A model generated the notes under the pieces. The model saw only the letters and a program-made list of their open reading frames with translations, did no database searches and was not told the origin of the DNA. A program made the position numbers and the translations under genes. 64,000 nucleotides of DNA from an uncultured Aquimonas sp. (GTDB lineage: Bacteria > Pseudomonadota > Gammaproteobacteria > Xanthomonadales > Xanthomonadaceae), in NCBI RefSeq assembly GCF_937888285.1, contig NZ_CALART010000063.1, forward strand, positions 1 to 64,000. The letters are read 5' to 3'. Shown here in pieces: positions 36,669 through 46,210 of this stretch (position 1 is the stretch's first letter; every line of letters begins with the position of its first letter).

Positions 36669-38948
36669 ATGCTTGCGCGCCCTCACACGTCCGCCCGCAT
36701 GCGCCCTGTGTCCGCCCCCGGCCCTGTCCTTGCCCTGCTGGCCCTCGCCCTGCTGCTGGCGCCCCCCGTCATGGCGGCCGACGGCATCCAGCTCGACGGT
36801 CGCCTGGACGAGCCCGAGTGGGCGCAGGCCCTGCGCATTGACGACTTCCGCACCGTCCAGCCGCTGACCCGCGAACAGCCGCCGGTGCGCACCGAGGTCC
36901 GCGTGCTCTCGCGCGCGGACGGCCTGTACTTCGGCATCCACGCCGAGCAGCCGCCGGAGTTCGCGCGCACCCGCCATCCGACCCGCCGCGATGCGCAGGC
37001 GCGCGCCGATCGGATCAATCTGATGATCGATTTCGAAGGCGAGGGCAGCACCGCCTACGAGTTCACCGTCAGCATCAGCGGCGGCATCCAGGACGCCATC
37101 ATCACCGGCCAGAACGGTTACAAATACGACTGGGACGGCGTCTGGGAGCAGGCCGTCGCCGAGGACGCCGACGGCTGGAGCGTCGAGGTGCGCCTGCCCT
37201 GGGGCATCGCTCCGCTGGGCCGCATCGAGGACGGCCGCACCACCATCGGCGTCTACCTCTCGCGGGTCGTCGAGCAGCGCGGCCTGCGCTTCTCGCATCC
37301 ACACTACGATTTCGAGAATCCGACCTTCGTCGCCGACATGGCGAAGTTCGAGATCGAAGCGCGCAGCGACCTGCGCCTCGACGTGGTGCCCTATGTCGCA
37401 GTGGCGAACGATCGCCTGCTGCGCAGCACCGACACCCGTGCCGGTGCCGACCTCTACCTCGCGCGCGGCGCGCATCGCCTGAACGCCACGCTGGCGCCGG
37501 ACTTCGGCCAGGTCGAGAGCGACGCGCTGGTGGTCGACTTCAGCGCGCTGGAGGTTTTCTTCAGCGAGAAGCGGCCCTTCTTCACCGAGAACCAGGCCCT
37601 CTTCGATGTGCCGCTGGGCAATGGCGCCCTGCTGGTCAACACCCGCCGCATCGGCGGTCGCCCGGACGATGGCCCCGACGGCATCAGCGATGTCGACGGC
37701 GCGATCAAGTACACCGGCGCTTTCGGCGCCTTCGACATCGGCACCCTGCTCGCCACCGAGGCCGATCCGGTCGATGCGCGCGGCCGCGACTTCCGGGTGC
37801 TGCGCGGTCGTTGGCGCACCGCCAGCGGCGAGTACGGCGCGACCGTCACCGAGACGCTCAGACCCACGCTGGACCGCGAGGCGCGCGTCGGCGTGGTCGA
37901 TGCGCTGTGGCGCCCGCTCGAAGGCCTGCAGCTGCGCGGAGCGGTCGGCGAGAGCCGGATCGACGATGCGGGGCAGGGTGATCCCGACGGGCGCCTGCTG
38001 TGGCTGCGCATGGACCATGCGGTGAGCCCCAACTTCCGCCAGGAGTACGAGCTGGGCCGCTACGGCCGCGACCTGCAGGTGAACGATCTCGGCTTCCTGC
38101 AGCGCGCGGACATGAGCCTGCTGCGCGCCGAGTACACCTGGTACCGGCGCGCCTGGGGCGCCGAGTCCAGCGTGCGCGACTCGTCGTGGGAGACCGAGCT
38201 GCTGTGGCAGCGCAATGGCGCCGGCGAGCGCATCTATGGTGGCTGGGAGCTGGGGCACAGCTGGGCTTTCCGCAATGCCGCCGAGCTGACCACCTATGCA
38301 CTGCTGCGTACGCCCTACACCGATGACCGCGTGCTGCGCGGCAATGGCGACGTGCGCCTGCCGGCACAGCATCTTGCGGGCGTCTACTTCGCCAGCCCGC
38401 GCATGGGCAGGTGGCGCTTCGAGACCGACCTCGGCCTGGAGCAGGAAGGGCTCTCTGGCTGGGCGCGCTTCATCGAGTTCACGCCGACCTGGTTCCTCGG
38501 CGAGCGCTTCAGCACGGCGCTGGGGGTGTACCTCACCGACAGCAGCGACTGGCTGATCTGGGACAGCGGTGACCGCCTTGGACGCTACGCGCGGCGGCAG
38601 GCGGAGTTCGACTGGACGCTCGAGTGGTTCCCGGCGGCAGGCCACGAAGTACGGCTGCGCGCCCAGTACGTCGGCCTGCGCGCGCAGGCGCTGGCGGGCT
38701 ATGCGGTGCAGTCGGGCGCGCTGTTCGACGCCGTGGCACCCTCGGACTTCAGCCTCGGCACGCTGGCGGCACAGATCCGCTACCGCTACGAGTTCGCCCC
38801 GCAGCGCGAGTTCTACCTGGTGCTGAGCCGCGGCGGCGAGTACTTCGGCGAGGACGAGGATGCGGCAGGACTCGGTCGACTCTTCGACCGCAGCCGCGCC
38901 AACGAAACCGCCAACCAGATCCTGGCCAAGCTGCGCTGGGGCTTCTGA
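36669..38948 (+). CDS. DUF5916 outer-membrane protein with CBM9-like N-terminus
   Basis: 759 aa. A signal peptide (to about residue 36) is followed by a CBM9-like domain (about 40-200, IQLDGRLDEPEWAQAL) and a DUF5916 beta-barrel with FSEKRPFFTENQALFDVPLG, the family signature. The C-terminal residue is Phe (LAKLRWGF), the outer-membrane insertion signal. The function of these proteins is unknown; some are linked to carbohydrate or peptide binding. An alternative start is ATG 36699. It follows the metalloprotease by 54 bases in the same direction, so the two may be co-expressed. Confidence 0.85.
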   Translation: MLARPHTSARMRPVSAPGPVLALLALALLLAPPVMAADGIQLDGRLDEPEWAQALRIDDFRTVQPLTREQPPVRTEVRVLSRADGLYFGIHAEQPPEFARTRHPTRRDAQARADRINLMIDFEGEGSTAYEFTVSISGGIQDAIITGQNGYKYDWDGVWEQAVAEDADGWSVEVRLPWGIAPLGRIEDGRTTIGVYLSRVVEQRGLRFSHPHYDFENPTFVADMAKFEIEARSDLRLDVVPYVAVANDRLLRSTDTRAGADLYLARGAHRLNATLAPDFGQVESDALVVDFSALEVFFSEKRPFFTENQALFDVPLGNGALLVNTRRIGGRPDDGPDGISDVDGAIKYTGAFGAFDIGTLLATEADPVDARGRDFRVLRGRWRTASGEYGATVTETLRPTLDREARVGVVDALWRPLEGLQLRGAVGESRIDDAGQGDPDGRLLWLRMDHAVSPNFRQEYELGRYGRDLQVNDLGFLQRADMSLLRAEYTWYRRAWGAESSVRDSSWETELLWQRNGAGERIYGGWELGHSWAFRNAAELTTYALLRTPYTDDRVLRGNGDVRLPAQHLAGVYFASPRMGRWRFETDLGLEQEGLSGWARFIEFTPTWFLGERFSTALGVYLTDSSDWLIWDSGDRLGRYARRQAEFDWTLEWFPAAGHEVRLRAQYVGLRAQALAGYAVQSGALFDAVAPSDFSLGTLAAQIRYRYEFAPQREFYLVLSRGGEYFGEDEDAAGLGRLFDRSRANETANQILAKLRWGF

Positions 38949-38981
38949 AGGCGCGCCCGGGCGTGCTCGGCGCTCGACGCC

Positions 38982-39497
38982 TTACTCCGGAAGCGCCGCG
39001 CCGTAGCTCACGTCCAGCACAAGGAAGCGCACGCGGCCCCCGGGCAGCGGGGCCTCGAACTCGTCGTCGATGCGCTTCCTGAGTGCGGACCGCGCCAAGG
39101 GCGAGTCGATGCTGATCCAGCCGCGTACGGCATCCGTTTCATCGGGGCCGACGATGCGGTAGCGCAGGGTTTCGCCATCGTCCGTGCGCTCCAGCTCGAT
39201 CCAGGCGCCGAAGTAGATCGCCTCGGGATCGGCAGGCTGGCCCTCGGCGACCTTGAGCGCCTCCAGGCGCTTGCTCAGGTAGCGCACCCGCCGGTCGATC
39301 TCGCCCAGCTGCTTCTTGCGATAGGTGTACTCGGCGTTCTCGCTGCGGTCGCCTTCGGCGGCCGCGGCGGCCAGCGCCTTCACCACCTCGGGGCGCTTCT
39401 CGCGCCACAGATGGTTCAACTCGGCGCGCAGGGCTTCAAAACCCTCGCGGGTGATGATCGGGGTGGAGCCGGGGGCAGGCGGGCGCCAGCGGGACAT
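38982..39497 (-). CDS. greB: Transcription elongation factor GreB
   Basis: GreB rescues backtracked RNA polymerase by stimulating transcript cleavage. The 171 aa product has the N-terminal coiled coil with the tip acidic residues in AEGDRSENAEYTYRKKQLGE (Asp/Glu), and the C-terminal FKBP-like domain with RIVGPDETDA and SPLARSALRK. EIDRRVRYLSKRLE marks it as GreB and not GreA. It is convergent with the DUF5916 gene and divergent from the glutaredoxin-like gene. Confidence 0.95.
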   Translation of the reverse strand: MSRWRPPAPGSTPIITREGFEALRAELNHLWREKRPEVVKALAAAAAEGDRSENAEYTYRKKQLGEIDRRVRYLSKRLEALKVAEGQPADPEAIYFGAWIELERTDDGETLRYRIVGPDETDAVRGWISIDSPLARSALRKRIDDEFEAPLPGGRVRFLVLDVSYGAALPE

Positions 39498-39657
39498 ATG
39501 CGCTTGGAGACGGCATCAGGACGGCCGCCTATTGTGGTTGCCGGCCGCAGCGCTGTCAGCCAGCCTCGACGCGCAGCCACGCATGCGGCGTAGCGCGCCG
39601 CCCAAGCCTGCCTCTGGCAGACTGCAGGTCCACCAGGATCACCAGGCCATTCACCCC

Positions 39658-40038
39658 ATGCCACGACCCATCTTGAGTGAAACGGACCTGCACCCGGCGA
39701 TCCGCGAGCGCGTGGCGCGCCTGCATGCCGATCTGCTCGACGAAGTTCGTGCCGCTGTCGCGCGCGAGCCGGTGCTGGTCATCGGCATGGCCGGCAATCC
39801 CTTCGTCGGCCGCGCGCGCAAGGCGCTGAGTGGCATCGGCATCGAGCACGCCTATCTCGGCTACGGCAGCTACTTTTCGCAGTGGCGACGCCGCAGCGCG
39901 CTCAAGATGTGGAGCGGCTGGCCGACTTTTCCGATGGTGTTCGTGCGCGGCCAGCTGATCGGCGGCGCCACCGACCTCGAGGCCCTGATCGCCAGCGGCG
40001 AACTGCAGCGGATGATGGCGGCGTCTGCGCAGGTCTAG
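39658..40038 (+). CDS. Glutaredoxin-like protein lacking the active-site cysteine
   Basis: 126 aa with the glutaredoxin fold: VLVIGMAGNPFVGRARKAL aligns with the usual xxxCPYCxxxxxxL helix start, and WPTFPMVFVRGQLIGGATDL is the cis-Pro and glutathione-binding GG motif. The position of CPYC/CGFS reads AGNP, and the protein has no cysteine at all. It cannot act as a thiol oxidoreductase; a glutathione-binding or scaffold role is conceivable. Confidence 0.82.
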   Translation: MPRPILSETDLHPAIRERVARLHADLLDEVRAAVAREPVLVIGMAGNPFVGRARKALSGIGIEHAYLGYGSYFSQWRRRSALKMWSGWPTFPMVFVRGQLIGGATDLEALIASGELQRMMAASAQV

Positions 40039-40102
40039 CTCATCGGCTCAACAGGGACGATCCCGTGCAGGGGCTCCGCTTGCTGCGAGGCATCCATCGG
40101 AA

Positions 40103-40139
40103 TTGCTGGTGGATGCGCTGCGCTTGTCCACCCTGCGAC
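40103..40139. repeat. REP-like palindrome, copy 1
   Basis: A 37-base element with stem GGTGGA (40108-40113) and TCCACC (40127-40132) around GCGCTGCGCTT. It matches copy 2 at 46887-46923 in 33 of 37 bases, and the change at stem position 3 is compensated in the other arm. It lies in the 282-base gap between the glutaredoxin-like gene and the VIT gene, where nothing else is evident. Confidence 0.7.
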
Positions 40140-40320
40140 CCCAGCGACGCCAGGTAGCAGGCGACGCCGGATGCGTTCGTGCGTAATGGACGCGGCGCGC
40201 AGCGCATGTGGCGGATCGCGATCGACTCCAGCCACCGAACCCAGCTGCAACGCCCGGTGCGCAGAACAGTCGCAGCTCAGCGCGTATTCCCCCGCCACCG
40301 CGCCGCGCTTAAACAGGTGT

Positions 40321-43300
40321 TCAGTCCAGGCCCACCCGGAATTCACCGACATCGATCCGGCCGCGTACGTCGTGCAGTCGACGCGTCGTGGCCTGGCGCT
40401 CCGAATCCGGCGTGCCGAACGCGGTCTGGAACTCCAGCTGCACCGTGACCGGGCCCGCAAGGCTCTGGCGGCGGTCGCCGAAGTAGTTGGCCTGGACGCG
40501 GTAGACGCCGGGCAGCGGCCTCGTCAGGGTGAACACTTCGGGCCCGTAGCCCTGGGTCAGATCCTGGCTGACGCGGCCGCCGCTGCTTGAACGGTTGCTG
40601 GCGTAGTAGACGGACTCGCCCAAGGGGTCGATCACCCACAGATCGATGTCGGTGTTGTCCGCGTCCCAGCCCAGCGTCACCCGCAGGCCGATGGGCAGTG
40701 GTTCGCGCAGGGTCTGCGGGATCCGCAGGGCGTCCAGGGTGTCTGCCAGCTGCGCCGGGCCCGCGCGGGCGATGAGGTCGTTGATCTCGTGCGCGGCGAT
40801 CAGTTCGATGCCGGGAAAGCGGTTGCTCCAGTCTCCGAGCGCGACCTTCCACAGAAGTTCGATCGCGCGCACATAGTCCGGCTGCGGCAATCGCGCCAGC
40901 GCGAGCGCGAGGTCGCGATGGCTCTGCGGCTCCTCCGGGCGCTGCGCAAGCGCGGTCTCGAATTGCTGCACGGCCAAGGCGTGCGATCCCCACTGCGAGA
41001 GTCGATGCGCCAGCACGCGAACCAGGGCGGTGTTCTCGGTCGAGAGTTCGGCCAGGTTGGAGAGCACGCGCTGGGCAAGCGCCGCATCGCCTCGCACCTC
41101 GCGCAAGTGGTCCGCGGCGTCCAGGAAGAAGCCCGGTGTATCGCCGTATGCCTCGCGCTGGCGCAGGTACTCGGCGTAGGCATCGTCGGCGGCCTGCATC
41201 GCCTGCAGGTAGGGCGTGTCCGGATTCCAGGCCTGGAGCCGGATCTCTGCGCGGGGTGTGGACGGGTCGCCGTCATCTTCCTCTGCGCCCTCGGAGACCC
41301 GTGCGCCGGTGACGACGATCTGATCGAGTGACATATCGTTGGCGTCGACGGGCGCGGAGGCAGGCGCGGGGACTGACGGCGCCGGTGAGGGCATCGCCGC
41401 TTGCTGGCGACCAGCGGCGTCGTCTTCGCGTGCGTCCCGGCCTGCGCCCGTCCTTGCTCGCGGCAGCTCCGGCAGCGCTTCGCGTCGCGCGCGCAGCGCC
41501 AGCAGCAACTCGAGCTGTTCGGCGGCCTCACGTTCCCAGCGCTGGCGCGTGCGCGCATCGCTGCCCTCGTTTGGCCAGCGGGATTGCAGCGTGCGAATGC
41601 GTTTGTCCAGCGTCTGCGCCTGGCGCAGTTCCGCGCGCACGCTGCGATCGCGCGCAGCGCGCGCCTGCCACAGAGCGACCTCGGCCGAAGCCGCCTGCGG
41701 CAGGAGCGTCTCCAACCACGGATGCGCCCGCCGGTGCCAGCGGCTGAACTCTGCCCAGCCGGACAGCAGGCGGTCGATGCGATCGCGCTCGCTCAAACTG
41801 GTATCCGGCTTCTGGGCCATGGCCAGCGCCTGTTCGTACTGCGCGCGCAGCTCGGCTTCCTTCGGGGCAATCCGGTAGCGGACATAGTCCTCGATACGGT
41901 CCAGCACCAGCAGCGAGGTCCAAGGCGTGACGACCCCGTGGCGGGTGGCCAAGGCAAGGATGGCCTTGGTGTCCGGCCTGTCCTCAGCTGCCATGCGCCG
42001 CAGCTGCTGCTGCGCGCGCAGCCGATGCACCGCTTCGCCCAGGGCGCCCTCGGCGGGGGATGACTCACCAACCCGAATCGCGAACTCTTCGCTGGCCTGG
42101 GTATTGCCGACCCGCAGCCGGAGGCTGGATTCGCCCTCGCAGCGCGCGCTCACCACAAGCCGCATCGGAGCGGCTTCGCCCGCCTTCGGCAGCAGGTCCT
42201 CGCAGTGGCCCCCAGTGACTTCGACCGCGAGCACGCGCCGCTCGTCCGCCAGCAGGGCCGCCAGCGCCGACTCGGCATCGAGCTGGAGCAGGTCGACGAC
42301 TTCGCCGCCCTGCGCAGTCGCGATGCGCTGCAAGCGCTGGTGGTCCGCCGACTGCGTCGCCAGAAGGATCGATACGCGGGGCTGGTGGCCGCTGCGTGTC
42401 TGCAGTCTTGGGGAGGCCTCGCCGAAGTTGTGCAGGCCGTCGCCCAGCACGAGCACGCGATCGACCTCGGGCAGACTGGTGAGATCAAGGCTGCCGTAGC
42501 GGCTGCCGCCGTCCAGGGGCAGGGCCTCGATCGCTTCCAGCAATGCCGCGCTGTTGCCATTGGCGACGTCGAAGCGACGCGGCGCCTCCGCGGCATCGCG
42601 GAATGGCACCAGCCACAGCTCGCGCACATTCGCTGCCCTGATCCACGCCTGCAGCACGGCGCGCTCGCGTTCCAGATCACGGCGCGCCGCGCTGGCCGAG
42701 GCATCGAAGAACAGCGCTACCCGCACGGACTCGGCCGTGGGCGCCATGCGCCGCGCGCCGGGTTCGATGCTGGCGATCACGCTGCGCCACGCCGGCTGCT
42801 GCGTGTCCTGCGCCTCGATCTGCACGGCAGGCGCAGCACCTGCCGGAATCGAGAACGCCAACTCGCGCTGCGGCTGCACGTTGCGGCGGACGAAGCCGGC
42901 GCTCCAGGCCGGCCCCGCGCGATCAAACCGCAGCTCAGGGTCCGGCGAGGCAGGCGCCGGACGCAGATCGCCCGTGTGCGCCAGCGCCTGTACTTCGAAG
43001 CGCTCGATTGGGGCGTCGAAGCTGAGCGGCAGCAGGTAGCGGTACTGACCCTCGCGCAGCGGCATCAGCTGCTCGAAGCCCAGCGCGACGCGCTTGTTGC
43101 CGCGCGCAGGTATCGGGTACAGGCGGGTGCGGAAGACATTGCCCTGGGTGAGTTCGGCGAGGCCCGGATCGATCTGCTGCCGGCTGATCTCCTCGAAAGC
43201 GACGCGTGCGGTCTGCTTCGGCACGACCACGCCCTCGCGCATCGCCCCTTCCACCTCCAGCGCGTAGCCGGAGACGGTCTGTCCGTCAGCCAGCGGGAAC

Positions 43301-43551
43301 AGGAATTCGCCTTCGAGGACGCGTGCGTTGGGATTGTGGAAGCTGAGCTCGATCCAGGTGCGCGCCAATGAGCCCTGACTGTCGATGTGGATCGATACCG
43401 ACTGCAGCTGCACCGGCAACAGGTCCTCTGCGGGGGGAATCCAGACCCGTGGCGGCGGCAGGGGGCGCGTATCGGGTATGGGCGTAAGCGCCTGGGCAGG
43501 CGTCAGCCCGCCGCAGGCGCAGAGCAGGACAAACAGTCGAAGCAGGCGCAT
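40321..43551 (-). CDS. VIT domain protein with VWA-like region and C-terminal DUF2135
   Basis: 1076 aa, secreted (signal peptide 1-21). The N-terminal VIT domain (about 40-170) has LEGEFLFPLADGQTVSGYAL and the RVAFEEISRQQIDPGL motif. A VWA-like region follows (VRVALFFDASASAARRDLER near 275), where the MIDAS DxSxS reads DASAS. Then come long helical and TPR-like parts, and a C-terminal DUF2135 domain (about 960-1060) with DADNTDIDLWVIDPLGE. SLDQIVVTGARVSEG (near residue 745) resembles a TonB-dependent receptor motif. Function unknown; likely envelope-associated protein interaction. Confidence 0.85.
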   Translation of the reverse strand: MRLLRLFVLLCACGGLTPAQALTPIPDTRPLPPPRVWIPPAEDLLPVQLQSVSIHIDSQGSLARTWIELSFHNPNARVLEGEFLFPLADGQTVSGYALEVEGAMREGVVVPKQTARVAFEEISRQQIDPGLAELTQGNVFRTRLYPIPARGNKRVALGFEQLMPLREGQYRYLLPLSFDAPIERFEVQALAHTGDLRPAPASPDPELRFDRAGPAWSAGFVRRNVQPQRELAFSIPAGAAPAVQIEAQDTQQPAWRSVIASIEPGARRMAPTAESVRVALFFDASASAARRDLERERAVLQAWIRAANVRELWLVPFRDAAEAPRRFDVANGNSAALLEAIEALPLDGGSRYGSLDLTSLPEVDRVLVLGDGLHNFGEASPRLQTRSGHQPRVSILLATQSADHQRLQRIATAQGGEVVDLLQLDAESALAALLADERRVLAVEVTGGHCEDLLPKAGEAAPMRLVVSARCEGESSLRLRVGNTQASEEFAIRVGESSPAEGALGEAVHRLRAQQQLRRMAAEDRPDTKAILALATRHGVVTPWTSLLVLDRIEDYVRYRIAPKEAELRAQYEQALAMAQKPDTSLSERDRIDRLLSGWAEFSRWHRRAHPWLETLLPQAASAEVALWQARAARDRSVRAELRQAQTLDKRIRTLQSRWPNEGSDARTRQRWEREAAEQLELLLALRARREALPELPRARTGAGRDAREDDAAGRQQAAMPSPAPSVPAPASAPVDANDMSLDQIVVTGARVSEGAEEDDGDPSTPRAEIRLQAWNPDTPYLQAMQAADDAYAEYLRQREAYGDTPGFFLDAADHLREVRGDAALAQRVLSNLAELSTENTALVRVLAHRLSQWGSHALAVQQFETALAQRPEEPQSHRDLALALARLPQPDYVRAIELLWKVALGDWSNRFPGIELIAAHEINDLIARAGPAQLADTLDALRIPQTLREPLPIGLRVTLGWDADNTDIDLWVIDPLGESVYYASNRSSSGGRVSQDLTQGYGPEVFTLTRPLPGVYRVQANYFGDRRQSLAGPVTVQLEFQTAFGTPDSERQATTRRLHDVRGRIDVGEFRVGLD

Positions 43552-43826
43552 GCGGGGGCGCTCCGGGCGAGTTCGAGGGCAGCCTAGCAGTTGGCGTCGC
43601 TCGCGCGATTGCTCTTAGCTTCGACCACGCGCGACGCGGCTGGTGCTGCGCCAGGGCGGTGAGTCAGCTCATTGAATGCGCCCGGGCGCTTGTCGATGCC
43701 GCCACGCGTCGCCATCTCGAGTCTGCGCCGCGGACGCGATCGGAGCATTCACTCCAGACGCCAGGCGCAGGCTGCAACGCGGTGTGCGCATCCATGCAGC
43801 GCACCGTCCCGGAGTCGGAGGCTGCC

Positions 43827-45002
43827 ATGGGTTCGAGCACGAAACACAGGCGCACGGGTCGCTGGCAGCCGGGCGATGCGCGGGCGGCCGTGGCGCTGGC
43901 GCAGCGCGCGAGCGAGGGCGTGATCGACATCACCGAGGGCGTGCACCAGTCCGTGCGTCGCACGCTGGGCCTTGCCCACGGCGCCACGGCAGACCGCTGT
44001 GGCGGGCTTGCCGGTCGCATCTACGCGCTGGTGCGCGGCGGGCACGCCCTGGTCGGCTCGGGTGCGCAGGCGGCGCTGCGCGCGCTGGAGGGCCAGCGAG
44101 CGGCCGAGCACACCGGGGTATCGGATGAGGCGCCGATCGACGCCCGCCGTCTGGCCTGGCTGGCCGCACTCAACGGCGTCTGCGGCGATCACCTGCATGC
44201 GACCGGCAATGCACTGGCCATCCAGCCGGCACTCAGCGCGCACGAAGGCTCGCTGGCGGATGCCCTGGCTGCAGCCTCGGCCTCGGGGCATCTGCTGGTG
44301 CTGGCGCATGGCCTGTGCATGAACGAGCTGCAGTGGCGCAGCCGCGGTGATGCAGGACACGGCGCGGCGCTGGGCGCGGAACTGGGCACGGTGCCGGTCT
44401 ATTTCCGCTACAACAGCGGGCTGGCGATCGAGCACAGCGGGCGACTGCTCGCGGAGGCGCTGGAATCGGCACTGGCGGCCATGCCGCGGCCGCCGCAGCG
44501 GATCAGCCTGATCGGGCACAGCATGGGGGGGCTGGTCGCACGCAGTGCCGAACGGCAGGCGCGGCAGGCAGCGCTGCGCTGGCGTGGTGCCCTGCGCGAG
44601 ATCGTGCTGCTGGGTACGCCCAATGAGGGCGCGCCGCTGGAGCGTCTTGGCCACGCCTTCGAACGCGTGCTGGGACGCCTGCCGTTCGCACATCCGTTCA
44701 CCCGCATTGGCGCGCTGCGCAGCCGCGGCATCCTCGACCTGCGCGATGGCCTGCACGATGCGGAGGGGCTGCCCGGGGATCTGCGCTGCTACACCGTGGC
44801 GGCCTCGCTGGCGCGTGCGCCGGGTCGTCTGGATGCCGCGCTGCTGGGCGATGGTCTCGTGCCGGTCGAAAGCGCGCTGGGACGACGAGCGCTCGGCAGG
44901 CCCGCCGACGACGCGCTGGTGGTGCCGGGCACCGGCCATCTTCAGCTGCTGCGTTCACCAACGGTGCGTCGACAGCTGTCGGACTGGCTTACCGAGGGTT
45001 GA
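43827..45002 (+). CDS. Alpha/beta hydrolase, lipase-like (GHSMGG)
   Basis: 391 aa. The nucleophile elbow GHSMGGLVARS (near residue 231) and the oxyanion-hole region HGLCMNELQWR mark a serine hydrolase; DGLVPVES and GTGHLQLL near the C-terminus carry the expected Asp and His. This type is similar to PGAP1-like or triacylglycerol lipases. There is no signal peptide. ATG at 43827 has GGAGG upstream; earlier in-frame starts from 43659 exist. The preceding 275 bases (43552-43826) hold no other gene that I can support. Confidence 0.82.
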   Translation: MGSSTKHRRTGRWQPGDARAAVALAQRASEGVIDITEGVHQSVRRTLGLAHGATADRCGGLAGRIYALVRGGHALVGSGAQAALRALEGQRAAEHTGVSDEAPIDARRLAWLAALNGVCGDHLHATGNALAIQPALSAHEGSLADALAAASASGHLLVLAHGLCMNELQWRSRGDAGHGAALGAELGTVPVYFRYNSGLAIEHSGRLLAEALESALAAMPRPPQRISLIGHSMGGLVARSAERQARQAALRWRGALREIVLLGTPNEGAPLERLGHAFERVLGRLPFAHPFTRIGALRSRGILDLRDGLHDAEGLPGDLRCYTVAASLARAPGRLDAALLGDGLVPVESALGRRALGRPADDALVVPGTGHLQLLRSPTVRRQLSDWLTEG

Positions 45003-45051
45003 TCCAATGGCGCGGCCTGCTTCGTCAGTTCGGACCGTGCTGCGATAGGGC

Positions 45052-45558
45052 TCAGAACCTCAGTTCGAGCTTGCACAGGGTGAGCCCATCGCTGTGCCGG
45101 AACAGCTCGACGTGCCGGAAGCCGAGGTGCGCGAGCAGGCCCAGTGAGGCCGCATTGTCCTGCTGGCAGATCGCGAGCAGGCCAGGCAGCTGCAGCGCGT
45201 CGCGGACGAAGGCCAGCGTCGCTTCAGCCGCCTCGCGGGCGTAGCCCCGGCCCCAGAACTCGGGCAGGAAGGCGAAGCCCAGATCGGGTCCGGGCAGGCT
45301 GTCGCGACGTACCAGCCCGCACAGGCCCATCGGCGTCGGGTCATCGATGCGGCTGATCCGCCAAAGGCCGTAGCCAGACTCGCGGTAAAGCCGGCGCGGG
45401 CCGTCCTCGATGTAGCGGATCGCATCGTCGCGGCTGCGCACGCCGCGGTCACCGATGTAGCGCAGCCAGCCCTCGCTGTTGGTCAGCCGCAGGATGAAGT
45501 CGGCATCGTCAGGGTCGAGCTCGTTGAAGTGCAGGCGAGGGCTGGTGGGGCAGGGCAT
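45052..45558 (-). CDS. GNAT family N-acetyltransferase (RimJ/RimL type)
   Basis: 168 aa. RLTNSEGWLRYIGDRGVRS and the acetyl-CoA loop region LPEFWGRGYAREAAEATLAF (the Q/RxxGxG/A variant GRGYA) are typical of RimJ/RimL-type GNATs, followed by QQDNAASLGLLAHLGF. The substrate could be a ribosomal protein N-terminus, a small amine or an antibiotic; it cannot be told. ATG at 45558 matches the family start. It is divergent from tadA. Confidence 0.85.
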   Translation of the reverse strand: MPCPTSPRLHFNELDPDDADFILRLTNSEGWLRYIGDRGVRSRDDAIRYIEDGPRRLYRESGYGLWRISRIDDPTPMGLCGLVRRDSLPGPDLGFAFLPEFWGRGYAREAAEATLAFVRDALQLPGLLAICQQDNAASLGLLAHLGFRHVELFRHSDGLTLCKLELRF

Positions 45559-45679
45559 GCACGGGTCTCCGGTGGCAGCGCAGCACAGCAGTCGACTACG
45601 AGCGGCGCAAGTCCCGGCATTCACGGCGGGCGCGCCAGAGGGGACAATGCGCGACCGCCGCGCCTGACCACTCCGACCC

Positions 45680-46210
45680 TTGAGCCACACACACCTCCAC
45701 GACGCCAGTATTCCCAGCGGGACCGACATCGCCTGGATGCGCGAGGCGCTTGCACTCGCCGAGCAGGCCCGCGACCGCCTGGGCGAAGTGCCAGTGGGCG
45801 CGGTGCTGGTGGACGCTGCCGGGCAGTGCATCGGTCGTGGCCTGAACCGCACGATCAGCGACCACGACCCCAGCGCCCACGCCGAGATCGTCGCCTTGCG
45901 CGAAGCCGGCCGCGCTCGGCACAACTACCGGCTGACCGGCAGCACGCTCTACGTCACCCTGGAGCCCTGCGCGATGTGCGCCATGGCCCTGGTGCATGCG
46001 CGCGTGGGCCGTGTGGTCTATGCCGCCGACGACCCCAAGACCGGGGCGGTGGTCAGCGTCTTCGACCTGCTGACCTCGCCGCGCCACAATCACCGCGTCG
46101 AGGTCTGCCGCGGGGTGCTGGCCGACGACGCCAGCGCGCTGCTGCGCGATTTCTTCCGCGCCCGCCGGGCGCAGGCCAAGCTCTTCGAACCCAAGGATCC
46201 ATCCGCGTGA
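45680..46210 (+). CDS. tadA: tRNA-specific adenosine deaminase TadA
   Basis: TadA makes inosine at the wobble position of tRNA-Arg(ACG). The 176 aa product has the zinc/catalytic motifs HAEIVAL (His-Ala-Glu) and PCAMCAMAL, and the C-terminal FFRARRAQAK tail that contacts tRNA. The start appears to be TTG at 45680; ATG 45737 is an alternative but would cut the first helix. It overlaps orn by GTGA. Confidence 0.93.
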   Translation: MSHTHLHDASIPSGTDIAWMREALALAEQARDRLGEVPVGAVLVDAAGQCIGRGLNRTISDHDPSAHAEIVALREAGRARHNYRLTGSTLYVTLEPCAMCAMALVHARVGRVVYAADDPKTGAVVSVFDLLTSPRHNHRVEVCRGVLADDASALLRDFFRARRAQAKLFEPKDPSA

